From: CBDCFV01 sp965203835
GTDB taxonomy: Bacteria; Chloroflexota; Dehalococcoidia; Lucifugimonadales; UBA3495
NCBI GenBank assembly: GCA_965203835.1
Contig: OZ241919.1
Location: 1,116,001 to 1,180,000 of the forward strand
DNA length: 64,000 nucleotides
Direction of reading: 5' to 3'
Shown: piece after piece, positions 43,155 through 51,752 of the stretch
Layout of the letters: every line of letters starts with the position of its first letter
Numbering within the stretch: position 1 is the stretch's first letter
Program-made: the position numbers and the translations under genes
The notes under the pieces: model-generated
The model's database searches: none
What the model saw: only the letters and a program-made list of their open reading frames with translations
Told to the model about the DNA's origin: nothing

Positions 43155-43952
43155 TTAACCTTGCTCGATCAGGCGCTCCAGTCCCAGCAACCGGGTCAGG
43201 TTACCGCTGGTGACCTGGGCCACTTCATCCAAGCTGACCCCCTTGATCTCGGCCAGCTTCTGGGCCACCGTCTGCACGTGGCGGGGCTCGGTCCAGTTGT
43301 GCCGGTACTTCTTGAAGGGCTGGGGGGCCGCATCGGTCTCCAGGACGATGTTCTCCAACGGAATGTTCCTGGCCGTCTCCTGCAACTCGGGAAGCCGTAG
43401 CAACGGCCGGGCTAACGAAATGAAGAACCCGCAATCGATGGCGTCCCTGGCGGTTGCCTCGTCCGCTTGAAAGTAGTGCATCACCCCGCCCACGTCTTCT
43501 GCCCGCTCCTCGCGCAGGGTCTGGAACACCTCCGGGTGCGACTCCCTGGAGTGGAAGATGATAGGCAATTTCAACTCCCGGGCCAAGCGTATCTGCTCTC
43601 GGAACACTTGGTACTGGACCTCATGGTCGGGGGAATCGGGCAGAAAGTCCAACCCGATCTCGCTGATGCACACCACCTTGTCGCAACCCTCCGCCATCGC
43701 CTTCAAGTCGGTGTAGGTCTCTTCATTGATCCTCTCGCGGGCATTCATCGGGTGAATGCCCACCCCCGCGTACAGCATCTCGTACTGACTTGACAGGTTT
43801 ATGCACTTCCTCGTCGATTCCATAGTCGTGCCGGCGACCACAATGAACCTGACCCTGGCATCCTGCGCCCGCGCCAATATATCCGGCATCTCAATGGCCG
43901 GGTAGTCGTCAATGTGAGTGTGGCAGTCGGCCAGTAAGGCGTTATCGGACAT
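43155..43952 (-). CDS. TatD family metal-dependent hydrolase
   Basis: 265 residues. TatD-type DNase/amidohydrolase fold: the N-terminal DCHTHIDD metal site, then AGVGIHPM, CISEIGLDFLPDSPD, PIIFHSRESHPE, GGVMHYFQ and the late ENIVLETDAA. All metal ligands are present. TatD proteins are 3'-5' exonucleases or quality-control hydrolases. It is the first gene of the minus-strand group and is divergent from the suf operon. Confidence 0.88.
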   Translation of the reverse strand: MSDNALLADCHTHIDDYPAIEMPDILARAQDARVRFIVVAGTTMESTRKCINLSSQYEMLYAGVGIHPMNARERINEETYTDLKAMAEGCDKVVCISEIGLDFLPDSPDHEVQYQVFREQIRLARELKLPIIFHSRESHPEVFQTLREERAEDVGGVMHYFQADEATARDAIDCGFFISLARPLLRLPELQETARNIPLENIVLETDAAPQPFKKYRHNWTEPRHVQTVAQKLAEIKGVSLDEVAQVTSGNLTRLLGLERLIEQG

Positions 43953-44118
43953 TGCGTCAACTCCCTTGATTCAAGTTGAAGTTCAAACAGCGAGAATCCC
44001 CCTGACAGGAGGCGCGACTCGCAAGCCGGTACACTATGTTAAAGGCAAGTACGACACATAGAATAGCACTTATTTCACTCACCCTACTACGCTGGACATA
44101 CCTCCGCTACGATTATCG

Positions 44119-44172
44119 TTGACACCCACCATCCCCGATGCTAGCATGATTGTCGACTTGTTCAGTCAACAA
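44119..44172 (+). promoter_or_regulatory. suf operon promoter with overlapping inverted-repeat operator
   Basis: TTGACA (44119-44124) and TAGCAT (44142-44147) are 17 bp apart. Starting three bases after the -10 box is an inverted repeat: TTGTCGACT and AGTCAACAA with a five-base spacer (44150-44172), matching at 8 of 9 positions. A dimeric regulator bound there would cover the transcription start and repress. IscR/SufR-type control of suf operons is well known, but no regulator gene is in the window. Confidence 0.5.
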
Positions 44173-44252
44173 TGTTGCTATCTTGTGGGCCATAGCTATG
44201 ATAAGTATCATGGCGGCCCACACTACGCCAACCTTGGACGGAGGAAGACCGA

Positions 44253-45728
44253 ATGACGGCGCCACGGATCATATCCCGCACCGCCACCAGTTCCAGCGAC
44301 CTGGATACGGATTACAAGTGGGGCTTCACCATCGACATCGACTCGGACGTGGCCCCCAAGGGGTTGAGCGAAGACATCGTCCGGTTGATCTCCGCCAAAA
44401 AAGAGGAACCCGGCTGGATGCTGGAATGGCGTCTCAAGGCCTTCCGTCATTGGGAAAGGTTGAACCGTAACTACGAAGAACCCAAGTGGGCCAACGTAAG
44501 CTATCCTAAAATAGACTATCAGGACATCTACTACTACGCCGCCCCTTCATCCAAGGAGGACGCGCCCAAGAGCCTCGACGAGGTTGACCCGGAGATACTG
44601 GAAGCCTTCAACAAGCTGGGCATACCCTTGGCCGAACAGGAAAAGCTGGCAGGGGTGGCCGTTGACGCCGTGCTGGACAGCGTCTCCGTCGCCACCACCT
44701 ATCAGGAAACGCTGGAGAAAGCCGGGGTCATCTTCTGCTCCATGAGCGAGGCCATCAAGAACCACCCCGACCTCGTGCAAAAGTACCTCGGCTCGGTGGT
44801 GCCCTATGGCGACAACTTCTACGCCAGCCTTAACTCGGCGGTCTTCAGCGATGGGTCCTTCGCCTACATCCCCAAGGGCGTCCGCTGCCCCATGGAGTTG
44901 ATGACCTACTTCCGCATCAACCAAGCCGACTCGGGGCAATTCGAGCGTACCCTGATCGTCGCGGAAGAGGGCGCTTACGTCAGCTACCTCGAAGGGTGCA
45001 CTGCTCCGGCCAGGAAGACCCACCAACTCCACGCCGCGGTCGTGGAACTGGTCGCTCTTGACGACGCCGAGATAAAGTATTCCACCCTTCAGAACTGGTT
45101 CCCCGGAGACAAGGAGGGCAAGGGCGGAGTTTACAATTTCGTCACCAAGCGAGGCAAAGCGGCGGGACGGAACTCCAAGATATCCTGGACCCAGGTCGAG
45201 ACCGGCTCCGCCATTACTTGGAAATACCCCAGCGTCATCTTGCAGGGAGACAACTCGGTGGGGGAGTTTTACTCGGTGGCCTTGGTGAACAACCACCAGC
45301 AGGCCGACACCGGCACCAAGATGATTCACGCCGGAAAGAACACCAAGAGCACCATAGTCGCCAAGGGCATCTCCGCCGGGCAGGGCAACGCCACCTACCG
45401 CGGCTTGGTCAAGATGATGCCCACCGCCGACAACGCCAGGAATTTCACCCAATGCGACTCGCTGCTCATCGGCGACAAGTGCGGTGCCCACACGGTGCCG
45501 TACATAGAGGTGCGGAACCCCACCGCGCAGATGGAGCACGAAGCTTCCACCTCCAAGGTCAGCGACGAGCAGCTCTTCTACTGCCAGCAGCGCGGCATCG
45601 GCGTCGAGGATGCCCACTACATGATCATCAACGGATTCTGCCGCGGCATCTTCCAGGAACTGCCCTTCGAGTTCGCAATGGAAGCATCCCAACTGCTGAA
45701 GGTCAGTCTCGAAGGGGCCGTAGGTTAA
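44253..45728 (+). CDS. sufB: Fe-S cluster assembly protein SufB
   Basis: 491 residues, ATG preceded by GGAGGA. SufB is the scaffold subunit of the SufBCD complex, on which clusters are built with sulfur from SufS. Typical blocks are KWGFTIDIDSDVAPKGLSED, IPKGVRCPMELMTYFRI, CTAPARKTHQLHAAVVEL and the C-terminal EDAHYMIINGFCRGIFQELP. Length and ending are complete. It begins a six-gene suf run that also holds three unrelated small genes. Confidence 0.93.
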   Translation: MTAPRIISRTATSSSDLDTDYKWGFTIDIDSDVAPKGLSEDIVRLISAKKEEPGWMLEWRLKAFRHWERLNRNYEEPKWANVSYPKIDYQDIYYYAAPSSKEDAPKSLDEVDPEILEAFNKLGIPLAEQEKLAGVAVDAVLDSVSVATTYQETLEKAGVIFCSMSEAIKNHPDLVQKYLGSVVPYGDNFYASLNSAVFSDGSFAYIPKGVRCPMELMTYFRINQADSGQFERTLIVAEEGAYVSYLEGCTAPARKTHQLHAAVVELVALDDAEIKYSTLQNWFPGDKEGKGGVYNFVTKRGKAAGRNSKISWTQVETGSAITWKYPSVILQGDNSVGEFYSVALVNNHQQADTGTKMIHAGKNTKSTIVAKGISAGQGNATYRGLVKMMPTADNARNFTQCDSLLIGDKCGAHTVPYIEVRNPTAQMEHEASTSKVSDEQLFYCQQRGIGVEDAHYMIINGFCRGIFQELPFEFAMEASQLLKVSLEGAVG

Positions 45729-45734
45729 AAACGC

Positions 45735-45956
45735 ATGACCATCGAAGGAAGGGTAAGTCGCTTGGAAGGGGCCGTCGAGCAATTCCCAGGGCGCTTGGAT
45801 GCGATGGAAAATGCGTTGCGGTCCGAGATTCGGGCATCCGAAAACAGAATGCTAGCCGAAATCAAAGCCGCGGAATTGCGGACTGTTGTCTGGCTTGGCG
45901 GGTTTATTTTTGCGGCCGCCGGTCTCGCTATTGCCGCGGTAAAGTTACTTCCGTAG
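45735..45956 (+). CDS. small coiled-coil tail-anchored protein in the suf operon (1)
   Basis: 73 residues, starting six bases after the sufB stop. It has an N-terminal coiled coil (RVSRLEGAVEQFPGRLDAME and on) and a C-terminal membrane helix (TVVWLGGFIFAAAGLAIAAV) ending in KLLP. It is related in plan and start to the gene at 26666. It resembles XhlA- or DUF1640-type proteins, but no function is known. Tight spacing implies co-translation with sufB. Confidence 0.65.
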   Translation: MTIEGRVSRLEGAVEQFPGRLDAMENALRSEIRASENRMLAEIKAAELRTVVWLGGFIFAAAGLAIAAVKLLP

Positions 45957-45981
45957 CCTCAGCGCGAACGTAATGTGAGAC

Positions 45982-46209
45982 ATGACAACATCTACCGATG
46001 ACAACCGATTGGGAATTTTGGAAGGACGCCTGATAGAACTCTCCGCAGCCGTCCAGGAATTGCGGGCAGACTCCCGTGAATTGAGTGCCCGGGTTGATGC
46101 CAGGGTGCAGCAGGTCAACTCCCGCATTGACCGACTCTTCCTGGCAATGCTGGGCATCGGCGCCGCCCAAATCACTCTGCTTATAACCTTGATATTCCGA
46201 AGCGGATAA
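45982..46209 (+). CDS. small coiled-coil tail-anchored protein in the suf operon (2)
   Basis: 75 residues, 25 bp after the previous small gene. Same plan: coiled coil with heptads (LEGRLIELSAAVQELRADSR, VQQVNSRIDRLF) and a C-terminal helix (LAMLGIGAAQITLLITLIF). The sequence is quite different from its neighbour, so this is an old duplication or two separate recruitments. sufC starts 22 bp further on. Confidence 0.62.
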   Translation: MTTSTDDNRLGILEGRLIELSAAVQELRADSRELSARVDARVQQVNSRIDRLFLAMLGIGAAQITLLITLIFRSG

Positions 46210-46231
46210 CCCAACTTCCCCAAGGAATGAA

Positions 46232-46996
46232 ATGACCGAACTCCTCAACGTAAGAGACCTCCACGTCAAGGTAGCCGACGCCGACATCCTCAACGGCATC
46301 GACTTCAAAGTCAGCGCCGGCGAAGTCCACGCCATCATGGGTCCCAACGGCTCGGGAAAGAGTACGCTGGCCAACGTCCTCGCCGGCAAGCCCGACTACG
46401 AGATCACCGCCGGTGAAGTGGTCTATCAGGGGCAGGACCTGCTGGCGATGGAGCCGGAGGAACGCGCCCGCGAAGGCGTGTTCCTGGCCTTCCAGTACCC
46501 CTTGGAGCTTCCCGGTGTCCGGGCTTGGCAGTTCCTCAAGGCGGCGGTGGACGCCAAACGCCAGCACAACGGGGAGGAAGAGCTTAGCGCCCGCGACTTC
46601 GACCGTATGCTTCGGGACAAGATCAGGATGGTGGAAATCGACCCGGACCTCGCCCGCCGAACAGTCAACGAAGGCTTCTCCGGCGGCGAGAAGAAGCGCA
46701 ACGAAATCCTCCAGATGGCCATGCTGGAACCTACGTTGGCCATCCTGGACGAGACCGACTCCGGCCTCGATATCGATGCTCTGCGCATCGTAGCCGACGG
46801 CGTCAACAAGCTGCGCAGCGACTCCAACGCCATGGTGCTGGTAACCCACTACCAACGGATGCTCAACTACATCACCCCCGACTTCGTCCATGTCCTGATG
46901 GACGGGCGTATCGTCCAGTCAGGCGGCCCGGAGTTGGCCCACGAGCTGGAGGAAAAGGGCTACGACTGGATAAGGGAAGCAAATTCCATTGACTAA
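46232..46996 (+). CDS. sufC: Fe-S cluster assembly ATPase SufC
   Basis: 254 residues. ABC-type ATPase with Walker A GPNGSGKSTLANVLAG, the SufC-specific signature FSGGEKKRNEILQMA and Walker B LAILDETDSGLDID. SufC drives conformational changes in SufB-SufD during cluster assembly. The preceding small genes separate it from sufB, which is unusual for the tight sufBCD order. Confidence 0.94.
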   Translation: MTELLNVRDLHVKVADADILNGIDFKVSAGEVHAIMGPNGSGKSTLANVLAGKPDYEITAGEVVYQGQDLLAMEPEERAREGVFLAFQYPLELPGVRAWQFLKAAVDAKRQHNGEEELSARDFDRMLRDKIRMVEIDPDLARRTVNEGFSGGEKKRNEILQMAMLEPTLAILDETDSGLDIDALRIVADGVNKLRSDSNAMVLVTHYQRMLNYITPDFVHVLMDGRIVQSGGPELAHELEEKGYDWIREANSID

Positions 46997-47026
46997 CGCT
47001 TGTGGGTGACCGGGAGGATATGATCG

Positions 47027-47263
47027 TTGCGTTACTGGGTCTATGAAAACTATGTCCATAGTCGTGCAATCGTCCACCGTAATATGTGCTCCTATTGCAA
47101 CAATGGTAAAGGATTGAATGGGGGTGGTAACTTAGACACTGGCCGATGGCATGGGCCATTTCGAGACATAAATTTGGCCAGAGCAACGGCTAAGAATACC
47201 GGGCAGTTTGATGCGCGTGATTGCATGAGTTGCCTCCGCCCACATTCGGCACCAAGGCGGTAA
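47027..47263 (+). CDS. short cysteine-pair protein, putative zinc-ribbon, unknown function
   Basis: 78 residues from TTG 47027, with GGGAGG about nine bases upstream. It contains YWVYENYVHSRAIVHR, the pair CSYC, a GRWHGPF block and a second pair CMSC near the end: two CxxC motifs suited to bind zinc or an iron-sulfur cluster. I believe short proteins with the same W.YEN..H.RA..H....C..C plan exist in other bacteria, but I know no function. It lies in the suf operon between sufC and sufD, and its stop is 11 bp before the sufD ATG. Confidence 0.6.
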   Translation: MRYWVYENYVHSRAIVHRNMCSYCNNGKGLNGGGNLDTGRWHGPFRDINLARATAKNTGQFDARDCMSCLRPHSAPRR

Positions 47264-47274
47264 ACGGTTTTCTG

Positions 47275-48621
47275 ATGACGCAAGCACCGACAAGATATGA
47301 AAGATACGCTACCGACTTCCAGGCCCTTACCGTCACCAGTTCCGGTCCGGCTTGGGTTGGCGAACTGCGCGCCGCAGCGTGGAACAAGTTCAGCGAACTG
47401 GGGTTCCCCACCGCCCGCCGCGGCAACGAACGGTGGAAGTACACCAACGTGCGCCCGTTGGCGGTGACCAGCTTTGAAACGCCTGGACAAGGTGCTGTAC
47501 TCGCTGACCCCGGTGCAGTGCGGGCCGTTGCGCCCTGGCACGAAGATTGGCATAACCTTGTATTCCTGGATGGAAGATACTCGGAGACGCTTTCCGCAAG
47601 GCCAAGTGACACCACCGGCATCACGGTCACCAACCTGGCGCAGGCCATCGCATCCAACGCAGCGGGTCTAAGAAACAACTTGGGTCAGCACGCCCGTTTT
47701 GATGATGAGGCCTTTACCGCCTTGAACACATCGTTCCTGGAAGACGGTGCGTTCGTCCAAGTGGAGGCCGATTGCCAGGCTGCTGCTCCGGTGCACTTCG
47801 TTTTCATAACCACCGACCAGCCGCGTCAGACCGTTTCGCACCCCAGGGTTCTGGTCGTATCAGGCGCCAACTCCTCTGTGACCGTTACGGAGACCTACGC
47901 CACTCTGTCCGGTTCACGCTATTTCACCAACGCCGTGACTGAATTTGTCCTTGAAGATGGGGCACAGGTAGACCACTACCGGCTCCTCCTCGAAAGCCCC
48001 AGCGCGTTCCATGTTGGCGTCAGCCGTGCGGTGCAGGGCAGGGACACCACTTTCAGGTCCACCTCTTTCGCCAAGGGCGCGGCCATGGCAAGGCAGGACT
48101 TCCAAGTACTGCAAGACGCCCCAGGTGCGTTCTGCTCCCTGAACGGCCTGTACTTGACCACCGGCGAACAACACGTAGACAACCTGATCAACATTGATCA
48201 CGCCCGGCCCAACACCACCAGCCGGTTGTTTTACAAGGGCATCCTCGACGGCAAGTCCAAAGCCGTGTTCGGCGGCGAAGTGCTGGTGCGGAAGGACGCC
48301 CAGAAAGCCGACGCCCGCCAGACCGACAAGAACCTGCTGCTGTCTCGCGAGGCCGAGGTGGACAGCAAGCCCAGCCTGCTGATTTACGCCGACGACGTGC
48401 AGTGTACCCACGGCGCAACTGCGGGACACATCGATGAAGACACGCTTTTCTATATGCAGAGCCGGGGTTTGGACAAGGAAACCGCCGGGCAGATTTTGAT
48501 CCACGCCTTCGCCAATGAAATCATTGAAACGGTGCAGGTCGAACCACTGAGAGATTACTTGGACCAACTATTCCTGGCGGCTATACCCACCAAAGGCCTT
48601 CAATTCGGGAGCGCAGCATGA
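47275..48621 (+). CDS. sufD: Fe-S cluster assembly protein SufD
   Basis: About 448 residues from ATG 47275. SufD is the SufB paralogue of the SufBCD complex. Blocks typical for the family: GNERWKYTNVRPLAVTSFE, INIDHARPNTTSRLFYKGIL, the His site in CTHGATAGHIDEDTLFYMQS, and RGLDKETAGQILIHAFANEI. The frame is open 18 codons upstream to a TTG, but that overlaps the preceding small gene. Its stop overlaps sufS (ATGA). Confidence 0.92.
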   Translation: MTQAPTRYERYATDFQALTVTSSGPAWVGELRAAAWNKFSELGFPTARRGNERWKYTNVRPLAVTSFETPGQGAVLADPGAVRAVAPWHEDWHNLVFLDGRYSETLSARPSDTTGITVTNLAQAIASNAAGLRNNLGQHARFDDEAFTALNTSFLEDGAFVQVEADCQAAAPVHFVFITTDQPRQTVSHPRVLVVSGANSSVTVTETYATLSGSRYFTNAVTEFVLEDGAQVDHYRLLLESPSAFHVGVSRAVQGRDTTFRSTSFAKGAAMARQDFQVLQDAPGAFCSLNGLYLTTGEQHVDNLINIDHARPNTTSRLFYKGILDGKSKAVFGGEVLVRKDAQKADARQTDKNLLLSREAEVDSKPSLLIYADDVQCTHGATAGHIDEDTLFYMQSRGLDKETAGQILIHAFANEIIETVQVEPLRDYLDQLFLAAIPTKGLQFGSAA

Positions 48622-49874
48622 CCACCGGTGACCCCCAAGCCGTTTCAAACAACGCGCCGTTGGACCCGGCGCAGGTGCGTAAGGACTTCCCCGTCCTTCA
48701 CCAGTTGGTAAACGGGAAGCCGCTGGTCTACTTGGACAACGGCGCCACCTCCCAGAAGCCCCAATGCGTGATAGACGCGCTGGTGCGTTACTACACAACC
48801 GACAACGCCAACGTGCATCGTGGCGTCCACACCCTGAGCCAGCGGGCCACCGACGATTACGAGAACGCCCGCAGCAAAATCCGCAGCTTCCTCAACGCCG
48901 CCAGCGACCAAGAGATCATCTACACCAGGGGGACTACCGAAAGCATCAATTTGGTGGCCCAGACCTTCGGCAAGCAGAACATAGGCCCCGGCGACGAAAT
49001 CATCGTCTCCAACATGGAACACCACTCCAACATCGTCCCGTGGCAGATCCTTTGCGAGGAAACGGGAGCCAGACTCCGCGTGGTGCCCATTGACGACTCG
49101 GGCGAGTTGCTGATGGACGATTTCGAAGGGATGTTGGGTCCCCGCACCAAGCTGGTGTCCATCACCCATGTCTCCAACGCCCTCGGCACCATCGTGCCCG
49201 CCGAACGCATCGTGGAACTGTCCCACGCCCAAGGCGTGCCCGTATTGCTGGACGGCGCCCAAGCGGTGCCCCACATGCAAGTGGACGTGAGAAGCTTGGA
49301 CTGCGACTTCTACGTGTTCTCCGGGCACAAGCTCTTTGGTCCCACTGGCATTGGGGTCCTCTACGGCAAGGCCGAACTTTTGGAGTCCATGTCCCCCTAC
49401 CAGGGCGGCGGGGAAATGATCAAGTCGGTCACCTTCGAAAAGACTCTCTACGCCGACCTCCCCTACAAGTTTGAGGCGGGTACCCCCAACATCGCCGGCG
49501 CCATCGGCTTGGGAGAGGCAATAGACTACGTCGAAGCCCTCGGTTTCGACCGGATCATGGCCCACGAGCAGGAGTTGCTGGACTACGGCGCCCGCGCCCT
49601 GTCGTCCATCGAAGGCGTCCAGATTATCGGCACTGCGGCCCACAAGTCAGGAATTCTCTCGTTCATCATGGACTGCGCCCACCCGCACGACATCGGCACC
49701 ATCCTGGATGCGGAAGGGATCGCGGTGCGCACCGGGCACCATTGCGCTCAGCCGGTGATGGACCGGTTCCAGATCCCGGCCACTGCCCGGGCGTCCTTGG
49801 CGATGTACAATACCAAGGAGGATATCGACGCTTTGGTCGTGGGCATCGACCGCGTCATCGAGGTATTCAGCTAA
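48618..49874 (+). CDS. sufS: cysteine desulfurase SufS
   Basis: 418 residues. This PLP enzyme takes sulfur from cysteine for cluster assembly. It has LVYLDNGATSQKPQ at the start, SNMEHHSNIVPW, the PLP lysine in VFSGHKLFGPTGIGVLYG, and the active-site Cys in RTGHHCAQPVM. The short active-site loop fits group II desulfurases, which work with SufU- or SufE-type partners. The stop overlaps the SufU start (TAATG). Confidence 0.94.
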   Translation: MTTGDPQAVSNNAPLDPAQVRKDFPVLHQLVNGKPLVYLDNGATSQKPQCVIDALVRYYTTDNANVHRGVHTLSQRATDDYENARSKIRSFLNAASDQEIIYTRGTTESINLVAQTFGKQNIGPGDEIIVSNMEHHSNIVPWQILCEETGARLRVVPIDDSGELLMDDFEGMLGPRTKLVSITHVSNALGTIVPAERIVELSHAQGVPVLLDGAQAVPHMQVDVRSLDCDFYVFSGHKLFGPTGIGVLYGKAELLESMSPYQGGGEMIKSVTFEKTLYADLPYKFEAGTPNIAGAIGLGEAIDYVEALGFDRIMAHEQELLDYGARALSSIEGVQIIGTAAHKSGILSFIMDCAHPHDIGTILDAEGIAVRTGHHCAQPVMDRFQIPATARASLAMYNTKEDIDALVVGIDRVIEVFS

Positions 49875-50323
49875 TGGCCAGTCTAGGCGACCTTTACCAG
49901 GAAATTCTCCTGGAGCACAACAGCCGTCCCCGCAACTTCCGCAAGCTGGAGGACGCCGACCGCAGCGCCGACGGCTACAACCCCCTGTGCGGCGACAAGG
50001 TGGAACTGTTCCTGAAGTTGGACGACCACGTAATCTCCGACGTTGCGTTCCAAGGCTCCGGATGCGCCATATCCCGGGCATCGGCGTCGATGTTGACCCA
50101 GAGCATCAAGGGCCAGAGCGTCGAAAAAGCCCACGAGATTTTCGAGGCATTCCACAACATGCTTACCGACCCGTCCGCCGAGGTCGACTACGATTTGCTG
50201 GATGACTTGGAGAGTCTCGCCGGTGTGTCGGACTATCCCACCCGGATAAAGTGCGCCGTCCTGGCTTGGCACACGTTGCGGGCGGCGTTGGACGGTCAAT
50301 CGGAAGCGGTCACCACCGAGTAG
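49874..50323 (+). CDS. sufU: SufU-like zinc-dependent sulfur transfer protein (copy 1)
   Basis: 149 residues from ATG 49874. SufU accepts persulfide sulfur from SufS through a zinc site. The three cysteines are in NPLCGDKV, GSGCAISRAS and RIKCAVLAW, and the Asp after the first Cys is present. The start LGDLYQEILLEHNSRPRNF is typical. The open frame upstream inside sufS is a shadow. A second SufU-like gene follows 19 bp later. Confidence 0.9.
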   Translation: MASLGDLYQEILLEHNSRPRNFRKLEDADRSADGYNPLCGDKVELFLKLDDHVISDVAFQGSGCAISRASASMLTQSIKGQSVEKAHEIFEAFHNMLTDPSAEVDYDLLDDLESLAGVSDYPTRIKCAVLAWHTLRAALDGQSEAVTTE

Positions 50324-50342
50324 ACCAAGCGCGGCGGGAATT

Positions 50343-50810
50343 ATGGCCAGCTCTCCCGACATGCCCCTGCAAGGCCTGTACGGCGACCTGATCCTTGATC
50401 ATTACCGCAACCCGCGCCTCCGCACCCCCTTGGACAACGCCGACGTGGAAGCCGAGGAATTCAATCCCTTCTGCGGCGACCGGGTAATCCTCCAGTTGAG
50501 CGTAGATCCGCAAGGACTTGTGACCCAAGCCAGCGCGAGGTCGGAAGGCTGCTCCATCATCCAGGCCTCCGCTTCAATGCTGGCCCAGATGACCCTTGGC
50601 AAGTCGCTGGAGCAGGTGGAAAGCGTGGCCGACCGTTTCCGGTCCATGATGCAGCGAAAGGCGTCGGGCGGTGAGGACATGAACGGCTTGGACGATCTTC
50701 AGGCTCTCCAGGTTGTGCGCCAGTTCCCGGTGCGTATCAAATGCGCCCTTCTGCCGTGGACAGCCCTGGAAATCGGCATCGAAGACTTCCGCGCCCGCAA
50801 CACCCGCTGA
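50343..50810 (+). CDS. SufU-like protein (copy 2)
   Basis: 155 residues. The same fold and the same cysteine set as copy 1: NPFCGDRV, SEGCSIIQAS and RIKCALLPW. The rest is well diverged, with an altered SEGCSII in place of GSGCAIS, and a region RKASGGEDMNGLDDLQ where copy 1 has a different loop. Two SufU-like proteins in one operon suggest separate partners or roles, such as one sulfur carrier and one scaffold-like form. It is the last gene of the operon. Confidence 0.82.
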   Translation: MASSPDMPLQGLYGDLILDHYRNPRLRTPLDNADVEAEEFNPFCGDRVILQLSVDPQGLVTQASARSEGCSIIQASASMLAQMTLGKSLEQVESVADRFRSMMQRKASGGEDMNGLDDLQALQVVRQFPVRIKCALLPWTALEIGIEDFRARNTR

Positions 50811-50853
50811 CAATCCTCACAAACCAACTCGAGGACAAGCGCACTACCCAACC

Positions 50854-50880
50854 GTCATTCCCGCGCAGGCGGGAATCCAC
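50854..50880. repeat. palindromic element between sufU copy 2 and the DinB gene
   Basis: A complete simple copy in the 110 bp between the two convergent genes. It may serve as a termination or mRNA-end structure, though no T-run follows. Confidence 0.88.
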
Positions 50881-50920
50881 GGGCTTCAGTCAGCCTGAAA
50901 CCCGCTCCATCCCCAAACGA

Positions 50921-51424
50921 TTAGCCGTCCCGCAACAGCCCTTTCAGATACGAAATATGCCCCTGGTGCTGGTATACCTCGCCCACCACCTGACGGAAAA
51001 TCGCGCCAACCGACATCTCCGGTCGCTGCTCCCTCGGCACTACCTCGAAATCTTCCGGTGTTAACCCCTTCAGGTACTCGAATGTCCCGGCGCGAACCGC
51101 TTCTCCATACCTCAACAGCTCGGCCAAGTCCAGGTCCGGAAACTGGGCCACCTGCTCCGGCGTATGTCCAAAGCCGTTGTCCCGGGTGGGCAGACCGAAC
51201 TTCTCGTGCCAGCCGTCCCGCTCCCAAATCTCCAACTGGCGCTGGATGAAAAACTGGAACCACATATCCTCAACCCGGATCATGTGCCACAGCATCCATC
51301 CAATGGGGTTGGCCTCCGGCCCCGGACGCCAGCGCAACTCCTCCGGCGTCAGGTCCTGCACCGCTTCCATCAAAAATTCGTGCTCCACGTTAAAGGCGTC
51401 TTCAATGAACTCGTTAAGCGTCAT
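50921..51424 (-). CDS. DinB family protein
   Basis: 167 residues from ATG 51424 after GAGGAG. A four-helix DinB/YfiT-like fold: the start MTLNEFIEDAFNVEHEFLME, the His in WMLWHMIRVEDMWFQ and the late QVVGEVYQHQGHISYLKGLL provide the three metal-binding histidines. The family includes thiol-dependent S-transferases; the substrate is unknown. The longer frame upstream to 51616 is not supported by composition. Confidence 0.82.
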   Translation of the reverse strand: MTLNEFIEDAFNVEHEFLMEAVQDLTPEELRWRPGPEANPIGWMLWHMIRVEDMWFQFFIQRQLEIWERDGWHEKFGLPTRDNGFGHTPEQVAQFPDLDLAELLRYGEAVRAGTFEYLKGLTPEDFEVVPREQRPEMSVGAIFRQVVGEVYQHQGHISYLKGLLRDG

Positions 51425-51618
51425 GTCCCGCTCCTCATCATGGCCTGCCATCGGCAAATTCCAAGGCCATCCCTTCCCAAGATTATCCAACAGCAGGTAC
51501 TTGCGACGCAAAGCCTTGTTGTCATGCGGGGTTGTATACTTCCCGCGTTTACCGGTTGGCAACAAGGGTAGCCTTACCCATATCCAGGGCGTGTGCAAAG
51601 TCTTTACCGGTGGCAAAA

Positions 51619-51705
51619 GTCTGAATCAGGATTATCAAGATTAAAGGATTCTCAGGATTGGGAATATCCTGAAAATCCCAAAATCCGGTAAATCCTGATT
51701 CAGAC
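51619..51705. repeat. 87 bp inverted-repeat element (copy 2)
   Basis: Same 15 bp perfect termini and same length as the copy at 28214. The outer parts are identical or nearly so, and the central 40 bp differ at several positions. It lies 47 bp upstream of mutM. Confidence 0.85.
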
Positions 51706-51752
51706 AATTACTTTGCACAGGCCCTGCCCACGTCAGCAGCCAGGAGGGATAT

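Noticed and set aside
44547..45782. 411-codon frame on the minus strand over sufB
   Set aside because: It is antisense to sufB and has no independent support.
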